Source of the DNA: Pseudomonadota bacterium | GTDB lineage: Bacteria > Pseudomonadota > Alphaproteobacteria > Rhizobiales > Rhizobiaceae | Assembly: GCA_023399465.1 (NCBI GenBank) | Contig: JAEWPB010000138.1 | Coordinates: 1 to 13,118 of the forward strand | Reading direction: 5' to 3' | DNA length: 13,118 nt | In this document: positions 1 to 7,348 of the stretch, in pieces | Layout: the number at the start of each line of letters is the position of its first letter | How positions within the stretch are numbered: position 1 is the first letter of the stretch | The notes under the pieces: generated by a model | Database searches by the model: none | What the model was told of the DNA's origin: nothing | The model's input: only the letters and a program-made list of their open reading frames with translations | Translations under genes and position numbers: made by a program

Positions 1-111
1 CGGGTTCATCGACATCTTGACGTTGGCGAGCTCGACGCCCGAACCGTCCGGCTTCACCCGGATCTTGACGTTGTAATCAACAACCCGCTTCACGGGGACT
101 AGGATTTTCAT
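1..111 (-). CDS. etfB: Electron transfer flavoprotein beta subunit, N-terminal fragment
   Basis: Only the first 37 codons are in the window; the gene continues beyond base 1. The peptide begins MKILVPVKRVVDYNVKIRVK and has the typical EtfB opening (KILVPVKRVxDxNxKxRVK) followed by an acidic/glycine turn and VKMSMNP. EtfB pairs with EtfA to form the soluble FAD/AMP-binding carrier that passes electrons from acyl-CoA and related dehydrogenases to ETF-ubiquinone oxidoreductase. The ATG at 109-111 is preceded on the minus strand by a GAAGGAAGGA ribosome-binding site. etfA would be expected next, outside the window. The gene lies downstream of, and in the same direction as, the rhomboid gene, with about 165 bases between them that may hold its own promoter. 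Confidence 0.93.
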   Translation of the reverse strand, partial: MKILVPVKRVVDYNVKIRVKPDGSGVELANVKMSMNP

Positions 112-276
112 GGGGTCCTTCCTTCAACACATTCCGCAGAGAACATGCGCTTTCCTGCGGGCCTCCGATTGTCGATGGGCGACATCGATACGCGTTTTTG
201 TTCCAAATACAACGCCGCGATGACGCGAACGGGCAATTAGCCGCAAATATCTTACGTTTACGTGAAGGTCAATAAT

Positions 277-1059
277 CTAGTCGCGATCCCATGGGCCGCG
301 TTCGCGCGGTGCAGCATGGCCGTCCGGCGTCTCGCCGGCGGCAAGCGTGGTGGTCAGCGCAGGCCTTTCGCCGAGGCCGCGATCGAACAGCGGCACGCCG
401 GGCCGGCGCAACGCCACGACCAGAAGCGCGCCGGCGAGAATGCCGCCGACATGGGCGCCCCAGGAAATCTTGCCTTCGCCATCGATGGCCAGCATGAGGA
501 ACTGCTGCGCGATCCACAGCGCCAGCGGCACGAAGGCCGGCAACGGCAGCGGAATGCGGAACAGCACAAGTACCCACACGCGGACCTTCGGATGCAGCAT
601 GACATAGGCAGCGACCACGCCCGATATGGCGCCGGATGCGCCGATCAGCGGCGCCTCGGAGGCCGGGCCGAGCAGGCCGTGGAAGAAAGCGCCGGCTGCA
701 GCGCAGGCGAGGTAGAAAAACAGAAAGCGCCCATGCCCCATCGCGTCTTCGACATTGTCGCCGAACACCCACAGGAAGAGCATGTTCGAGGCCATGTGGA
801 TGAAGTCGGTGTGGAGAAACGAATAGGTAATGTAGGTCAGGTCCTGCGGGACGATGTCGAGACCGGGCTCCAGCATCGCGTAGTCGAAGACAACAGCCGG
901 AATATAGCCGAGGCCGACGACCGCCGCTTCCGCGACGCCGTCGTCGGCGATGACCCCGGTGAACAACCAGACGAGACAATTGGTGACGATGAGCGCGATC
1001 GTCACATATTGCCGCCTGATGTGCTTCAGGGCGTTGCGGTCGTACAGCGGTATGAACAT
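277..1059 (-). CDS. Rhomboid-family intramembrane serine protease
   Basis: This 260-residue polytopic membrane protein belongs to the rhomboid family, which cleaves substrates within or near the membrane through a Ser-His dyad. The visible signature is GASGAISG at about residues 140-147 (nucleophile Ser142) and GAHVGG at about 201-206 (His203). The conserved HMASNMLFLWVFG segment lies at about 88-100 (His88, Asn92). A first membrane helix (about 18-36) is followed by several more hydrophobic spans, and the last 40 residues are a polar cytoplasmic tail. I chose the start MFIPLYDRNALK, the usual beginning of bacterial members, rather than the upstream in-frame ATG at 1116, which would overlap the neighbouring adenosyltransferase. 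A GGGGGTG stretch precedes it. The gene sits 32 bases downstream of the adenosyltransferase on the same strand and is probably co-transcribed. The substrate is unknown. Confidence 0.9.
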   Translation of the reverse strand: MFIPLYDRNALKHIRRQYVTIALIVTNCLVWLFTGVIADDGVAEAAVVGLGYIPAVVFDYAMLEPGLDIVPQDLTYITYSFLHTDFIHMASNMLFLWVFGDNVEDAMGHGRFLFFYLACAAAGAFFHGLLGPASEAPLIGASGAISGVVAAYVMLHPKVRVWVLVLFRIPLPLPAFVPLALWIAQQFLMLAIDGEGKISWGAHVGGILAGALLVVALRRPGVPLFDRGLGERPALTTTLAAGETPDGHAAPRERGPWDRD

Positions 1060-1091
1060 TGCACCCCCAGGTGGTATGACTGCACCGGAGC

Positions 1092-1670
1092 TTACCGATT
1101 TTTTCCCGGAACCCAAAGGATATCGGCATTTCCGCCGTCATTGACGAAACGTGCGGCGACAAACAGGAAATCGGAAAGACGGTTGATGTACTTCAGCGCC
1201 GCGGCGCTGACCTTTTCGCTCTCGTCTTGCGCCAGTGCGACCATCACCCGTTCGGCCCGGCGGGAAACGGTGCGGGCGAGGTGGAGATTGGCCGCCGCCG
1301 GGCTGCCGCCGGGGAGGATGAAGGACCTGAGCGGAGAGAGATCGGCATTCAGGCGATCGATCTCCTGCTCCAGCCGTGTCACCTGCGTGTCGATGATGCG
1401 CAGCGGCTCGTAGGCCAGCGGTTCGCCGGTATCGGGTGCGGCAAGATCGGCACCGAGATCGAAGAGATCGTTCTGGATCCGCGCCAGCATGGCGTCGAGG
1501 TCTTCCATGCCCGAGGTGTGCAGTCGCACGAGGCCGATGCAGGCATTGGTCTCGTCGACCGTGCCATAGGCTTCGATCCTGAGGTCGTGCTTCAGCCGCC
1601 GCGGGCCGGATACGAGCCCCGTCGTGCCGTCGTCGCCGGTGCGGGTATAGATCTTGTTGAGCTTGACCAT
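1092..1670 (-). CDS. pduO: PduO-type ATP:cob(I)alamin adenosyltransferase
   Basis: The 192-residue protein matches the PduO/MMAB family, which transfers the 5'-deoxyadenosyl group of ATP to cob(I)alamin to make coenzyme B12. The N-terminal ATP-binding motif TRTGDDGTTGL is at residues 9-19, followed by YGTVDETNA (35-43), FILPGGS (117-123), RRAERV (137-142) and the C-terminal YINRLSDFLF (161-170). These are the expected blocks of the trimeric four-helix-bundle enzyme, at normal length. The ATG at 1668-1670 has a good GAGGAA ribosome-binding site six bases away. It is 19 bases downstream of the HIG1-type gene and 32 bases upstream of the rhomboid gene, so the three probably form one operon leading towards etfB. 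Adenosylcobalamin would serve methylmalonyl-CoA mutase or ribonucleotide reductase elsewhere in the genome. Confidence 0.95.
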   Translation of the reverse strand: MVKLNKIYTRTGDDGTTGLVSGPRRLKHDLRIEAYGTVDETNACIGLVRLHTSGMEDLDAMLARIQNDLFDLGADLAAPDTGEPLAYEPLRIIDTQVTRLEQEIDRLNADLSPLRSFILPGGSPAAANLHLARTVSRRAERVMVALAQDESEKVSAAALKYINRLSDFLFVAARFVNDGGNADILWVPGKNR

Positions 1671-1689
1671 CTTGCTTTCCTCGGTGCTC

Positions 1690-1881
1690 CTATCGTCCCA
1701 TCAGCCACAGCGTCAGCATGATCAGCACGACTGCAAGCGCCTGCAGCATGACGCGCATCTGCATGAGCCTGTTGGACAAGCTCGGATTGTCGCCCTTCAG
1801 CATGTTGTAGAGGCCGCGCATCAGGACGGCTACGACGAGACCCATGACGACAAGGGTAAGAATGGTGGTGAAGCTGGACAT
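1690..1881 (-). CDS. Small two-helix membrane protein with HIG1 domain
   Basis: This 63-residue protein has two hydrophobic helices (about 5-23 and 47-61) joined by a polar loop. The loop and second helix contain RLMQMRVMLQALAV, which fits the HIG1 signature (hydrophobic residue, then M-R-x-R-V-x2-Q-like spacing; here the M-x-M-R-V-M-L-Q form). HIG1 proteins such as mitochondrial Rcf1 associate with respiratory complexes, and alphaproteobacteria carry short versions often annotated as twin transmembrane proteins. The start at 1879-1881 gives the standard length; a longer frame upstream is only read-through into the dehydrogenase region. It lies between the short-chain dehydrogenase (26 bases upstream) and the adenosyltransferase (19 bases downstream), on the same strand. 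A role in respiratory complex stability is inferred from the family only. Confidence 0.85.
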   Translation of the reverse strand: MSSFTTILTLVVMGLVVAVLMRGLYNMLKGDNPSLSNRLMQMRVMLQALAVVLIMLTLWLMGR

Positions 1882-1907
1882 CTGTGATTTGGCCCTTTTA
1901 CTGCGGT

Positions 1908-2741
1908 TCAGTCCAGCCAGCGCATCAGCCTGTAGAACAGGCCGGCGGGCAGGAGCCTTTTGAGGATCACGCCCTGCTTTGCCGGCGTGGTGACGACATA
2001 GTGTGGACGCGGGTTGCTGGAATTCAGTGCGTGGCGAAGCACCTTGTATACCGCCTCGGGCCCGAGCTTGTGCGGATTTGCCGGGCCGGTACCGCGCAGG
2101 CGGGCAAGCTGGCGTTCGTAATCGGCGGCATGAACCGAATGGACGAGGTCGATGTTGGCCTCGACGGCGGCAAGGGCGTTGGCGGTGAAGCGGGAGGCGA
2201 TCGGTCCGGGTTCGATGAGGCTGACATGAATGCCACTGCCCTGCAGTTCCATGCGCAAGGTGACGCTCAGTCCTTCGAGTGCGAATTTCGATGCCGTATA
2301 GGCGCCGCGATAGCGGTAGGGCACGAGACCGAGGATTGACGAGCACTGGACGATCCGCCCGTGCCCCTGGCGGCGCATCAGCGGGATGATTGCGCGGGTC
2401 AGTTCGTGCCAGCCGAAGACGTTGGTCTCGAACTGGTGGCGAAGCACTTCGGTGGAGATGTCCTCGACCGCGCCGGGCTGGCCGTAGGCGCCGTTGTTGA
2501 AGAGCGCATCGATCTGTCCGCCGGTGCGCTCGGCGATCGCGCTCACCAGTGCGGCGATGGACTCAGGCACGGTATAGTCCATCAGGAACGTCTCGATGCC
2601 CTCGGCTTCGAGAGGCAACTGGTCTTCCGGCTTGCGCACGGTGGCGAAGACCCGCCAGCCATCGGATTTCAGCGCCCGGGCGCAGTGCGCGCCGATGCCG
2701 GACGAGCACCCCGTGACGATGATTGTGCGGCGACCTGCCAT
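1908..2741 (-). CDS. Short-chain dehydrogenase/reductase (SDR)
   Basis: This 277-residue classical SDR has a Rossmann fold. The nucleotide-binding TGCSSGIG is at residues 10-17, the cofactor-stabilising motif appears as NNGA (82-85, usually NNAG), Ser134/Ser135 precede the catalytic YTASK (Tyr148, Lys152), and EPGP follows at 178-181. Arg residues after strand 2 (FATVRKPED, 32-40) are compatible with NADP(H). The substrate cannot be read from the sequence. The start at 2739-2741 is chosen over an in-frame ATG 12 codons upstream because an AGGAA ribosome-binding site lies seven bases before it and the Rossmann strand starts at residue 6. The gene is divergent from the YihY/BrkB gene across a 90-base gap and leads the minus-strand cluster. 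Confidence 0.92.
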   Translation of the reverse strand: MAGRRTIIVTGCSSGIGAHCARALKSDGWRVFATVRKPEDQLPLEAEGIETFLMDYTVPESIAALVSAIAERTGGQIDALFNNGAYGQPGAVEDISTEVLRHQFETNVFGWHELTRAIIPLMRRQGHGRIVQCSSILGLVPYRYRGAYTASKFALEGLSVTLRMELQGSGIHVSLIEPGPIASRFTANALAAVEANIDLVHSVHAADYERQLARLRGTGPANPHKLGPEAVYKVLRHALNSSNPRPHYVVTTPAKQGVILKRLLPAGLFYRLMRWLD

Positions 2742-2808
2742 GCAATGTTTCCTGTACAAATCGTATCCGTTTCCCATATTCCTGCCGCAGATACAATTGA
2801 TTGAACAG

Positions 2809-2822
2809 GCCGGAAAACCGGC
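2809..2822. repeat. Short hairpin in the SDR / YihY intergenic region
   Basis: GCCGG and CCGGC arms flank an AAAA loop, giving a small perfect inverted repeat ten bases before the YihY/BrkB start codon and just ahead of its G-rich ribosome-binding site. It could fold in the leader RNA and affect initiation, or it may be chance in GC-rich DNA. No T-run follows, so it is not a terminator. Confidence 0.3.
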
Positions 2823-2831
2823 GGGGGTGGA

Positions 2832-3743
2832 ATGCCGACATTCATCAGGGTTTTATACAAGGTCGGCTACGATGCGGTGTATCATTTCACCGAGGACGAC
2901 GGGTGGGCGATGGCCAGCCACGTGGCGCTGTCGGCGCTGCTGGCGATATTTCCGTTCCTGATTTTCGGCACGGCGCTTGCCGGTTTCCTCGGTGCCGACC
3001 GTTTTTCCGAAACGGCCGTGCACATCATCTTCGATACCTGGCCGGAAGCGATTGCCAAGCCGTTGTCGGACCAGGTGCGGCAGGTGCTGACGATCCCGCG
3101 CGGCGGCCTGCTGACGGTTTCGGTTCTTGCTGCCGCCTACTTTGCCTCGAACGGCGTCGAGGCGCTCAGGATTTCGCTGAACCGCGCCTATCGCGTCCCG
3201 GAAACCCGCGCCTGGTACATTACCCGGCTTATCAGTCTCGGCTACGTCATCGTCGCCGTGCTGATCTTCGTGCTGATCAGCATCCTTCTTGTGGCGGTCC
3301 CGATCGCGCTTGCCAATGCGGAGACGGCCTTTCCCTGGCTGGAGGGCCTGCTGGCGACGATCTCGAGCTGGAGCCTCTTCGGTACGCTTATCGTATTGAC
3401 CGCGGGATTGTTCGTCGCCCATCTCTGGATGCCGGCGGGCAGGCGCCGCATCCGCGACGTGGTGCCGGGGATCGCGCTGACCCTGGTTGCCTGGTTCCTC
3501 GGCGCATTGATCTTTGCCTACTACATCTCGACTTTCGCGACCTATACCGCCACCTATGCCGGTCTGGCGTCGATCATGATCGTGATCGTCTTCCTCTACA
3601 TCATCGGGGTGATCTTCATCATCGGCGCCGAGTTCAATGCGGCGCTGCTGAAATACCGGGTCCTGCATCTGGTCGCGCGCAAGCGCGCTTCGACAGGCAG
3701 CGACAATGATTCATCCGAGGCCGACAAGACGGCGGATATCTGA
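2832..3743 (+). CDS. YihY/virulence factor BrkB family membrane protein
   Basis: This 303-residue integral membrane protein has six hydrophobic spans at about residues 30-54, 92-108, 133-161, 178-198, 212-233 and 243-267. The family hallmarks are visible: a short amphipathic N-terminal region with the DDGW segment (22-25) before the first helix, SNGVEALRISLNRAYRV (106-122) between helices 2 and 3, and the C-terminal IGAEFNAAL (264-272). The family was once called ribonuclease BN, but that activity belongs to another protein; its real role is unsettled, with transport or envelope functions proposed. The tail (about 283-303) is polar and acidic. The start is supported by GGGGGTGGA just before the ATG. 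The last 33 bases overlap the 3' end of gluQ on the other strand. Confidence 0.93.
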   Translation: MPTFIRVLYKVGYDAVYHFTEDDGWAMASHVALSALLAIFPFLIFGTALAGFLGADRFSETAVHIIFDTWPEAIAKPLSDQVRQVLTIPRGGLLTVSVLAAAYFASNGVEALRISLNRAYRVPETRAWYITRLISLGYVIVAVLIFVLISILLVAVPIALANAETAFPWLEGLLATISSWSLFGTLIVLTAGLFVAHLWMPAGRRRIRDVVPGIALTLVAWFLGALIFAYYISTFATYTATYAGLASIMIVIVFLYIIGVIFIIGAEFNAALLKYRVLHLVARKRASTGSDNDSSEADKTADI

Positions 3744-4595
3744 GGGCGTGGCGCCGGCCTCGCGCAGGCTGGCGATACCGGTATCGCCCAGGCTCTTGGA
3801 CAACTTGCGACCGTCGGGGCCGAGGATCAGCCGGTGGTGGTGATAGACAGGTTCCGGCAGGCCGAGAAGGCGCTGCAGCAGCCGGTGCACCGCCGTCGCG
3901 TGATAGAGATCCATGCCACGCACCACATGGGTGATCCCCTGCAGCGCGTCGTCGACGACCACCGAGAGGTGATAGCTCGAGGGGGCGTCGGAGCGTGACA
4001 GCACGACGTCACCCCAGGCAGCCGGATCGGCGATGACACGCCCGGCGACGCCGGGGCCGGTTTCGGTCCATTCGACGGGACCGTCAAGTGATGCCAGCGC
4101 CTTGCCCATGTCGAGCCGCCAGGCGTGCCTGGCGCCGCCTGCCAGCAGGGCCTCGCGTTGGTCGTCGCTCATCGTACGGTCGTCCGGCGGATAGTGCGGC
4201 GACCCGTCCGGATCGCGCGGCCAGGCTTGCCCGCCGACTTCCGATGCGCCGACCGCGGCTTTGACTTCGCCGCGGGTCATGAAGGCCGGATAGACGAGGC
4301 CTCGGGCGATCAGTTGATCGAGAGCGGCGCGATAGGCGGCAAAATGCTCCGACTGCCGGCGCACCGGCTTTTCCCATGACAGCCCGAGCCAGGACAGGTC
4401 GGTGTAGATCAGGTCCTCGTACTCCTGGCGGCACCGGGTCTGGTCGATGTCCTCGATCCGCAGCAGGAAGCGTCCGCCCGTCGCCCGTGCCATGTCGTGG
4501 TTGAGCATGGCCGACAGCGCATGGCCGAGATGGAGCGGTCCATTGGGGCTCGGCGCGAAACGGAAGACGGGGCTTTGACTGGCAGTCTCGATCAT
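3711..4595 (-). CDS. gluQ: Glutamyl-Q tRNA(Asp) synthetase
   Basis: This 294-residue paralogue of the glutamyl-tRNA synthetase catalytic core lacks an anticodon-binding domain. The family attaches glutamate to the queuosine base at the wobble position of tRNA(Asp). The class I signatures are clear: RFAPSPNGPLHLGH at residues 12-25 (HIGH motif as HLGH) and KLSKS at 264-268, with RIEDID (46-51) and RGMDL (226-230) of the Glu-tRNA synthetase core. The Cys-rich zinc site known in E. coli YadB is not present; the matching stretch reads VYPAFMTRGE (101-110). MIETAS at 4593-4595 was chosen because GAAGGA precedes it, while the in-frame ATG five codons upstream has no ribosome-binding site. It is divergent from the glycosylase gene and convergent with the YihY gene. 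Confidence 0.93.
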   Translation of the reverse strand: MIETASQSPVFRFAPSPNGPLHLGHALSAMLNHDMARATGGRFLLRIEDIDQTRCRQEYEDLIYTDLSWLGLSWEKPVRRQSEHFAAYRAALDQLIARGLVYPAFMTRGEVKAAVGASEVGGQAWPRDPDGSPHYPPDDRTMSDDQREALLAGGARHAWRLDMGKALASLDGPVEWTETGPGVAGRVIADPAAWGDVVLSRSDAPSSYHLSVVVDDALQGITHVVRGMDLYHATAVHRLLQRLLGLPEPVYHHHRLILGPDGRKLSKSLGDTGIASLREAGATPSDIRRLVGLG

Positions 4596-4659
4596 GCTTC
4601 CTTCTGACATGAAATCGACGGGCGTGCCAACGCCGCTCATGATCGGGACGGGATGGATA

Positions 4660-5301
4660 ATGCAGCGTATCCGCGACGAAAGCGACATCGCGGCCGGGCT
4701 TGCCGCACTGGTTGCCGCCGACCCGCGGATCGCCGCCATAGCCCGGACGGCGGGCCCCATCCCTTTGCGTCTCGACGAGCCCGGCTTCTCGGGGCTTGCC
4801 CATGTGATCGTCTCGCAGATGGTGTCGAAGGCGAGCGCCGAGGCGATCTGGCGCCGGATCGTCGACGCGACCGGCGCGGTCAGCGCCGAGAGCTATCTTG
4901 CCGCCGCCGATGGAGCGGTGCGCTTCGGGTTATCGCGCGCCAAGGCGGAGACCCTGGCGCGGCTTGCGAGAGCGGTGAGCGACGGCGAACTTGATCTCGT
5001 CCTGCTTCCGCATCTGCCGGCAGCCGAGGCGATTGGCCGGCTGACATCGATAAAGGGCATCGGACAGTGGACGGCGGAAGTCTATCTGATGTTCTGCGGC
5101 GGCCACCCCGATATCTTTCCGGCGGGTGACGTGGCGCTCAGGGCGGCGGTTGCCGATGCCTTCGGCCTTGACGGGCGGCCTGAGGAGAAAAGGCTGCGCG
5201 AGATCGCCGCCGCCTGGAGCCCGTGGCGATCGGTCGCGGCGCGGATTTTTTGGGCTTTTTACGCCGCGCGACTGCGCCGCGACGTCATGCCGGTCGCGTG
5301 A
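4660..5301 (+). CDS. DNA-3-methyladenine glycosylase II (HhH-GPD family)
   Basis: This AlkA-like base-excision repair enzyme removes alkylated bases such as 3-methyladenine by hydrolysing the glycosidic bond. The helix-hairpin-helix is LTSIKGIGQWTAE (about 128-140), and the catalytic Asp is D157 in PAGDVAL, giving the expected HhH-GPD spacing. WSPWRS (187-192) is another family block. At 213 residues it lacks the N-terminal domain of E. coli AlkA, as is common for the short rhizobial form. The start is uncertain: MQRIRDESD at 4660 fits the family, with GGGATGG just upstream, but ATGs at 4594, 4609 and 4639 are in frame. With the 4660 start, 64 bases remain between it and divergent gluQ for both promoters. 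Confidence 0.88.
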   Translation: MQRIRDESDIAAGLAALVAADPRIAAIARTAGPIPLRLDEPGFSGLAHVIVSQMVSKASAEAIWRRIVDATGAVSAESYLAAADGAVRFGLSRAKAETLARLARAVSDGELDLVLLPHLPAAEAIGRLTSIKGIGQWTAEVYLMFCGGHPDIFPAGDVALRAAVADAFGLDGRPEEKRLREIAAAWSPWRSVAARIFWAFYAARLRRDVMPVA

Positions 5302-5343
5302 AACAAAAAAACGCCGTGATCTTATCGTTTTGAATTTCCTGAC

Positions 5344-5373
5344 TTCACAATGCTGTAACAACGCGCCTAGAAT
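5344..5373 (+). promoter_or_regulatory. Possible promoter of the HNH nuclease gene
   Basis: TTCACA (5344-5349) and TAGAAT (5368-5373) are separated by 18 bases, a fair match to a housekeeping-sigma -35/-10 pair. It lies in the AT-richer gap between the glycosylase and the HNH gene, about 36 bases upstream of the TTG start. This rests on sequence resemblance alone. Confidence 0.4.
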
Positions 5374-5409
5374 ATTAAGTGCAGATGCCGAATCGATCAG
5401 GAGCGTCCC

Positions 5410-5967
5410 TTGACGATTGCAGTCTCACCTCAGGCCTTACCGGCGCTCGTACTTAACGCCGACTACAGGCCACTAAGTTACTATCCCTTGTCGCTTTGGT
5501 CCTGGCAGGATGCGATCAAGGCGGTTTTTCTTGACCGTGTGAACATCATCGCGGAGTACGAACATTCGGTGTCCTCGCCGAGTTTTTCAATGCGGCTGCC
5601 AAGCGTTGTCTGCCTGAAGACCTATGTGCAGCCGTCGCGAAATCCCGCCTTTACCCGCTTCAACGTCTTTCTTCGCGACCGGTTCGAATGCCAGTATTGC
5701 GGTTCGGACGACGACCTGACCTTCGATCATGTCATTCCGCGCTGCTGCGGTGGGGAAACGACCTGGGAAAACGTCGTTGCCGCCTGCGCGCCGTGCAATC
5801 TGAAGAAGGGCAGCAAGCTGCCGAAGCAGGCCGGAATGTTCCCCGCCCAGCCGCCTTACCGGCCGACGGTGCAGGACCTGCATAACAATGGCCGACTGTT
5901 TCCGCCGAACTACCTGCACGACAGCTGGATGGACTATCTCTACTGGGATACCGAGCTGCAGCCATAA
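5410..5967 (+). CDS. HNH endonuclease family protein
   Basis: This 185-residue protein has a complete HNH module in its centre. The zinc-knuckle Cys pairs are Cys94/Cys97 (CQYC) and Cys126/Cys129 (CAPC), around the catalytic DH (Asp106-His107), the GG turn (114-115), Asn121 and the final CNLKKG (129-134). The N-terminal 80 residues and the C-terminal tail, rich in Pro and aromatic residues, match the small HNH proteins common in alphaproteobacterial chromosomes, whose biological role is not known. The start is a TTG: AGGAG at 5399-5403 lies six bases before it, an in-frame stop at 5368-5370 blocks any upstream extension, and the next ATG is at codon 61. It converges with dsbB across a 41-base gap. 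Nothing suggests a restriction system or phage origin. Confidence 0.9.
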   Translation: MTIAVSPQALPALVLNADYRPLSYYPLSLWSWQDAIKAVFLDRVNIIAEYEHSVSSPSFSMRLPSVVCLKTYVQPSRNPAFTRFNVFLRDRFECQYCGSDDDLTFDHVIPRCCGGETTWENVVAACAPCNLKKGSKLPKQAGMFPAQPPYRPTVQDLHNNGRLFPPNYLHDSWMDYLYWDTELQP

Positions 5968-6008
5968 GTGACGCAGGGACGATTTCGCGTTCGGCCCATT
6001 GCCGGGCG

Positions 6009-6524
6009 TCAGGCCCGCGCCCGGGCCGCACCCCAGAACGCCAGTCCGGCGAGGACGATGCTGGCAATCACGTTCCAGCCGGCAAACGACAGCCCCAGAA
6101 CCCTGAGCGAGGCCTCGGTGCAGGACGGCCCCTTGACGGCATTGAGGTCAGCCAGCAGGTCCCCGGCATTGGTGGTGACGCCGGAGGCGGTGGTGGCGCA
6201 GGTCGCCGGTCCTTCCCAGAAGGCCCATTCGACGCCTGCGTGATAGACGCCCATGCCGGCGCCGACGACCATCATGATGCCGGCGAGGAAGAGCAGCGAC
6301 CGGGTGATCCACGAGGGCAGGCCGAAGGCGGCGGCAAGCGACGCGGCAATCGCCACCGGAATGCCGTAGTAATAGGGATCGCGCTGCAGCAGGCAGAGGG
6401 CGCAGGGGATATAGCCGCCGATATGCTCGAAGCCGAGCGCCGAGCCGACGACCACCGCCATGCCGGCGGCAAGCAGCACCGAAGGCAGGAAGCCCGGACG
6501 GGCGAGAATCGGTTTGTCGATCAT
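6009..6524 (-). CDS. dsbB: Disulfide bond formation protein B
   Basis: This 171-residue inner-membrane protein has four hydrophobic spans (about 13-31, 52-68, 77-96, 145-165). DsbB reoxidises the periplasmic oxidase DsbA and passes the electrons to quinone. The first redox pair is Cys41/Cys44 in IPCALCLLQR, with the conserved quinone-site Arg48. The second periplasmic pair is Cys109 and Cys135, in the long loop before the last helix. The start MIDKP is preceded by AAAGAAG; the longer in-frame start would overlap the upstream gene. It lies 52 bases downstream of the YqaA/DedA gene on the same strand, and the two probably form an operon. Confidence 0.93.
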   Translation of the reverse strand: MIDKPILARPGFLPSVLLAAGMAVVVGSALGFEHIGGYIPCALCLLQRDPYYYGIPVAIAASLAAAFGLPSWITRSLLFLAGIMMVVGAGMGVYHAGVEWAFWEGPATCATTASGVTTNAGDLLADLNAVKGPSCTEASLRVLGLSFAGWNVIASIVLAGLAFWGAARARA

Positions 6525-6576
6525 GGCATGCTTCTTTCGCGAAACTCGGTTGATGTCGGGAGCCGGATCGGTCAGG

Positions 6577-7167
6577 TCAGTGCAGCACGTAACGGTAGCC
6601 GACATAAAGCGCAATCAGCAGCGCCGCGCCGAGTGCCGCCAGCTGCCCGAGGCGCTTCTCGATGAAGTCGCGGATCGGCTCGCCGTAACGGCGCAGCAGC
6701 CAGGCAAGGAAGAAAAAGCGGGCGCCGCGCGCCACGATGGCGGAAACGACGAACAGGCCGAGATTGATGCCGGCGACCCCGGAAAGGATCGTCACAACCT
6801 TGATTGGCGGCAGGTGCGAAAGCCCCGATGTGATCAGCAGCAGCACGATCATCTCGTAGCTGACGCCGGCGCGCATGGCATTGAAGGCATCGAGCTTGCC
6901 GTAGAATTCCAGCACCGGCTTGGCGATCGCCTCGAAGGCGTAATAGCCGAGAGCCCAGCCGGCGATTCCGCCGAGAACCGAGGCCACGGTCGCGACGATC
7001 GCATAACGCCATGCCCGGTCGGGCCGGGCCAGCGCCATCGGCAGGTAGAGCACGTCTGCGGGAACGAGGAACACCGAGCTTTCTATGAATGCGATCACGG
7101 CGAGCCATGTTTCCGCCGTCTTGCGGGCGGCAAGCGACATGGTCCAGTCATAGAGGCGACGCAGCAT
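6577..7167 (-). CDS. YqaA/DedA-family membrane protein
   Basis: This 196-residue membrane protein is of the YqaA subgroup of the DedA/SNARE-associated superfamily, with several hydrophobic spans (about 20-46, 56-76, 106-126, 132-156 and 173-192). The N-terminal segment AFIESSVFLVPADVLYLPM (26-44), with Glu29 and the following prolines, is the re-entrant-loop signature of the family. A G-rich helix with GGIAGWALGYYAFE (65-78) and the later Arg-containing stretch SAIVARGARFFFLAW (142-156) also fit. DedA proteins are implicated in lipid-carrier flipping and membrane homeostasis; the specific job of the YqaA subgroup is unknown. TGGAG lies eight bases before the ATG. The gene is upstream of dsbB and divergent from the tRNA-Leu promoter. 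Confidence 0.88.
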   Translation of the reverse strand: MLRRLYDWTMSLAARKTAETWLAVIAFIESSVFLVPADVLYLPMALARPDRAWRYAIVATVASVLGGIAGWALGYYAFEAIAKPVLEFYGKLDAFNAMRAGVSYEMIVLLLITSGLSHLPPIKVVTILSGVAGINLGLFVVSAIVARGARFFFLAWLLRRYGEPIRDFIEKRLGQLAALGAALLIALYVGYRYVLH

Positions 7168-7292
7168 TCAGGGTTCTCCAGCGGGATATCGATGTTTTAG
7201 GGGTGGTCGACAGGGCTGTAAATGGATGACGGGGAAAAGCGGCAATTGCACGAAAACTTTTCGTGAAGTTGATAATTTCCGGAAAAACCCTG

Positions 7293-7320
7293 TTGACCGC
7301 ACCCGAACGCTTCGTATAGT
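7293..7320 (+). promoter_or_regulatory. Promoter of the tRNA-Leu gene
   Basis: TTGACC (7293-7298) and TATAGT (7315-7320) are spaced by 16 bases, close to the bacterial housekeeping consensus. The expected start of transcription falls about 20 bases before the mature tRNA 5' end. A strong promoter here is what a stable RNA gene needs. Confidence 0.75.
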
Positions 7321-7348
7321 CCGCGCTGTCTTCATTCGCGAAGCGATT

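Noticed and set aside
262..1413. Long plus-strand open frame of 383 codons opposite the rhomboid and adenosyltransferase genes
   Set aside because: It is antisense to two genes with clear catalytic motifs, is rich in Arg, Gln and His as expected for a GC-rich shadow frame, and has no domain or ribosome-binding site.
2853..3668. Minus-strand frame of 271 codons opposite the YihY/BrkB gene
   Set aside because: The highly charged Asp/Arg/His-rich translation is the mirror of a hydrophobic membrane protein, and the plus-strand gene has family motifs.
4084..4803. Minus-strand frame of 239 codons overlapping gluQ and the glycosylase gene
   Set aside because: It is a shifted reading of gluQ; the gluQ frame carries HLGH and KLSKS while this one has only Arg/Pro-rich filler.
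5410..5967. HNH gene as part of a restriction or phage system
   Set aside because: It lies among core genes, has no methyltransferase or phage neighbour, and resembles the small HNH proteins common in these chromosomes.
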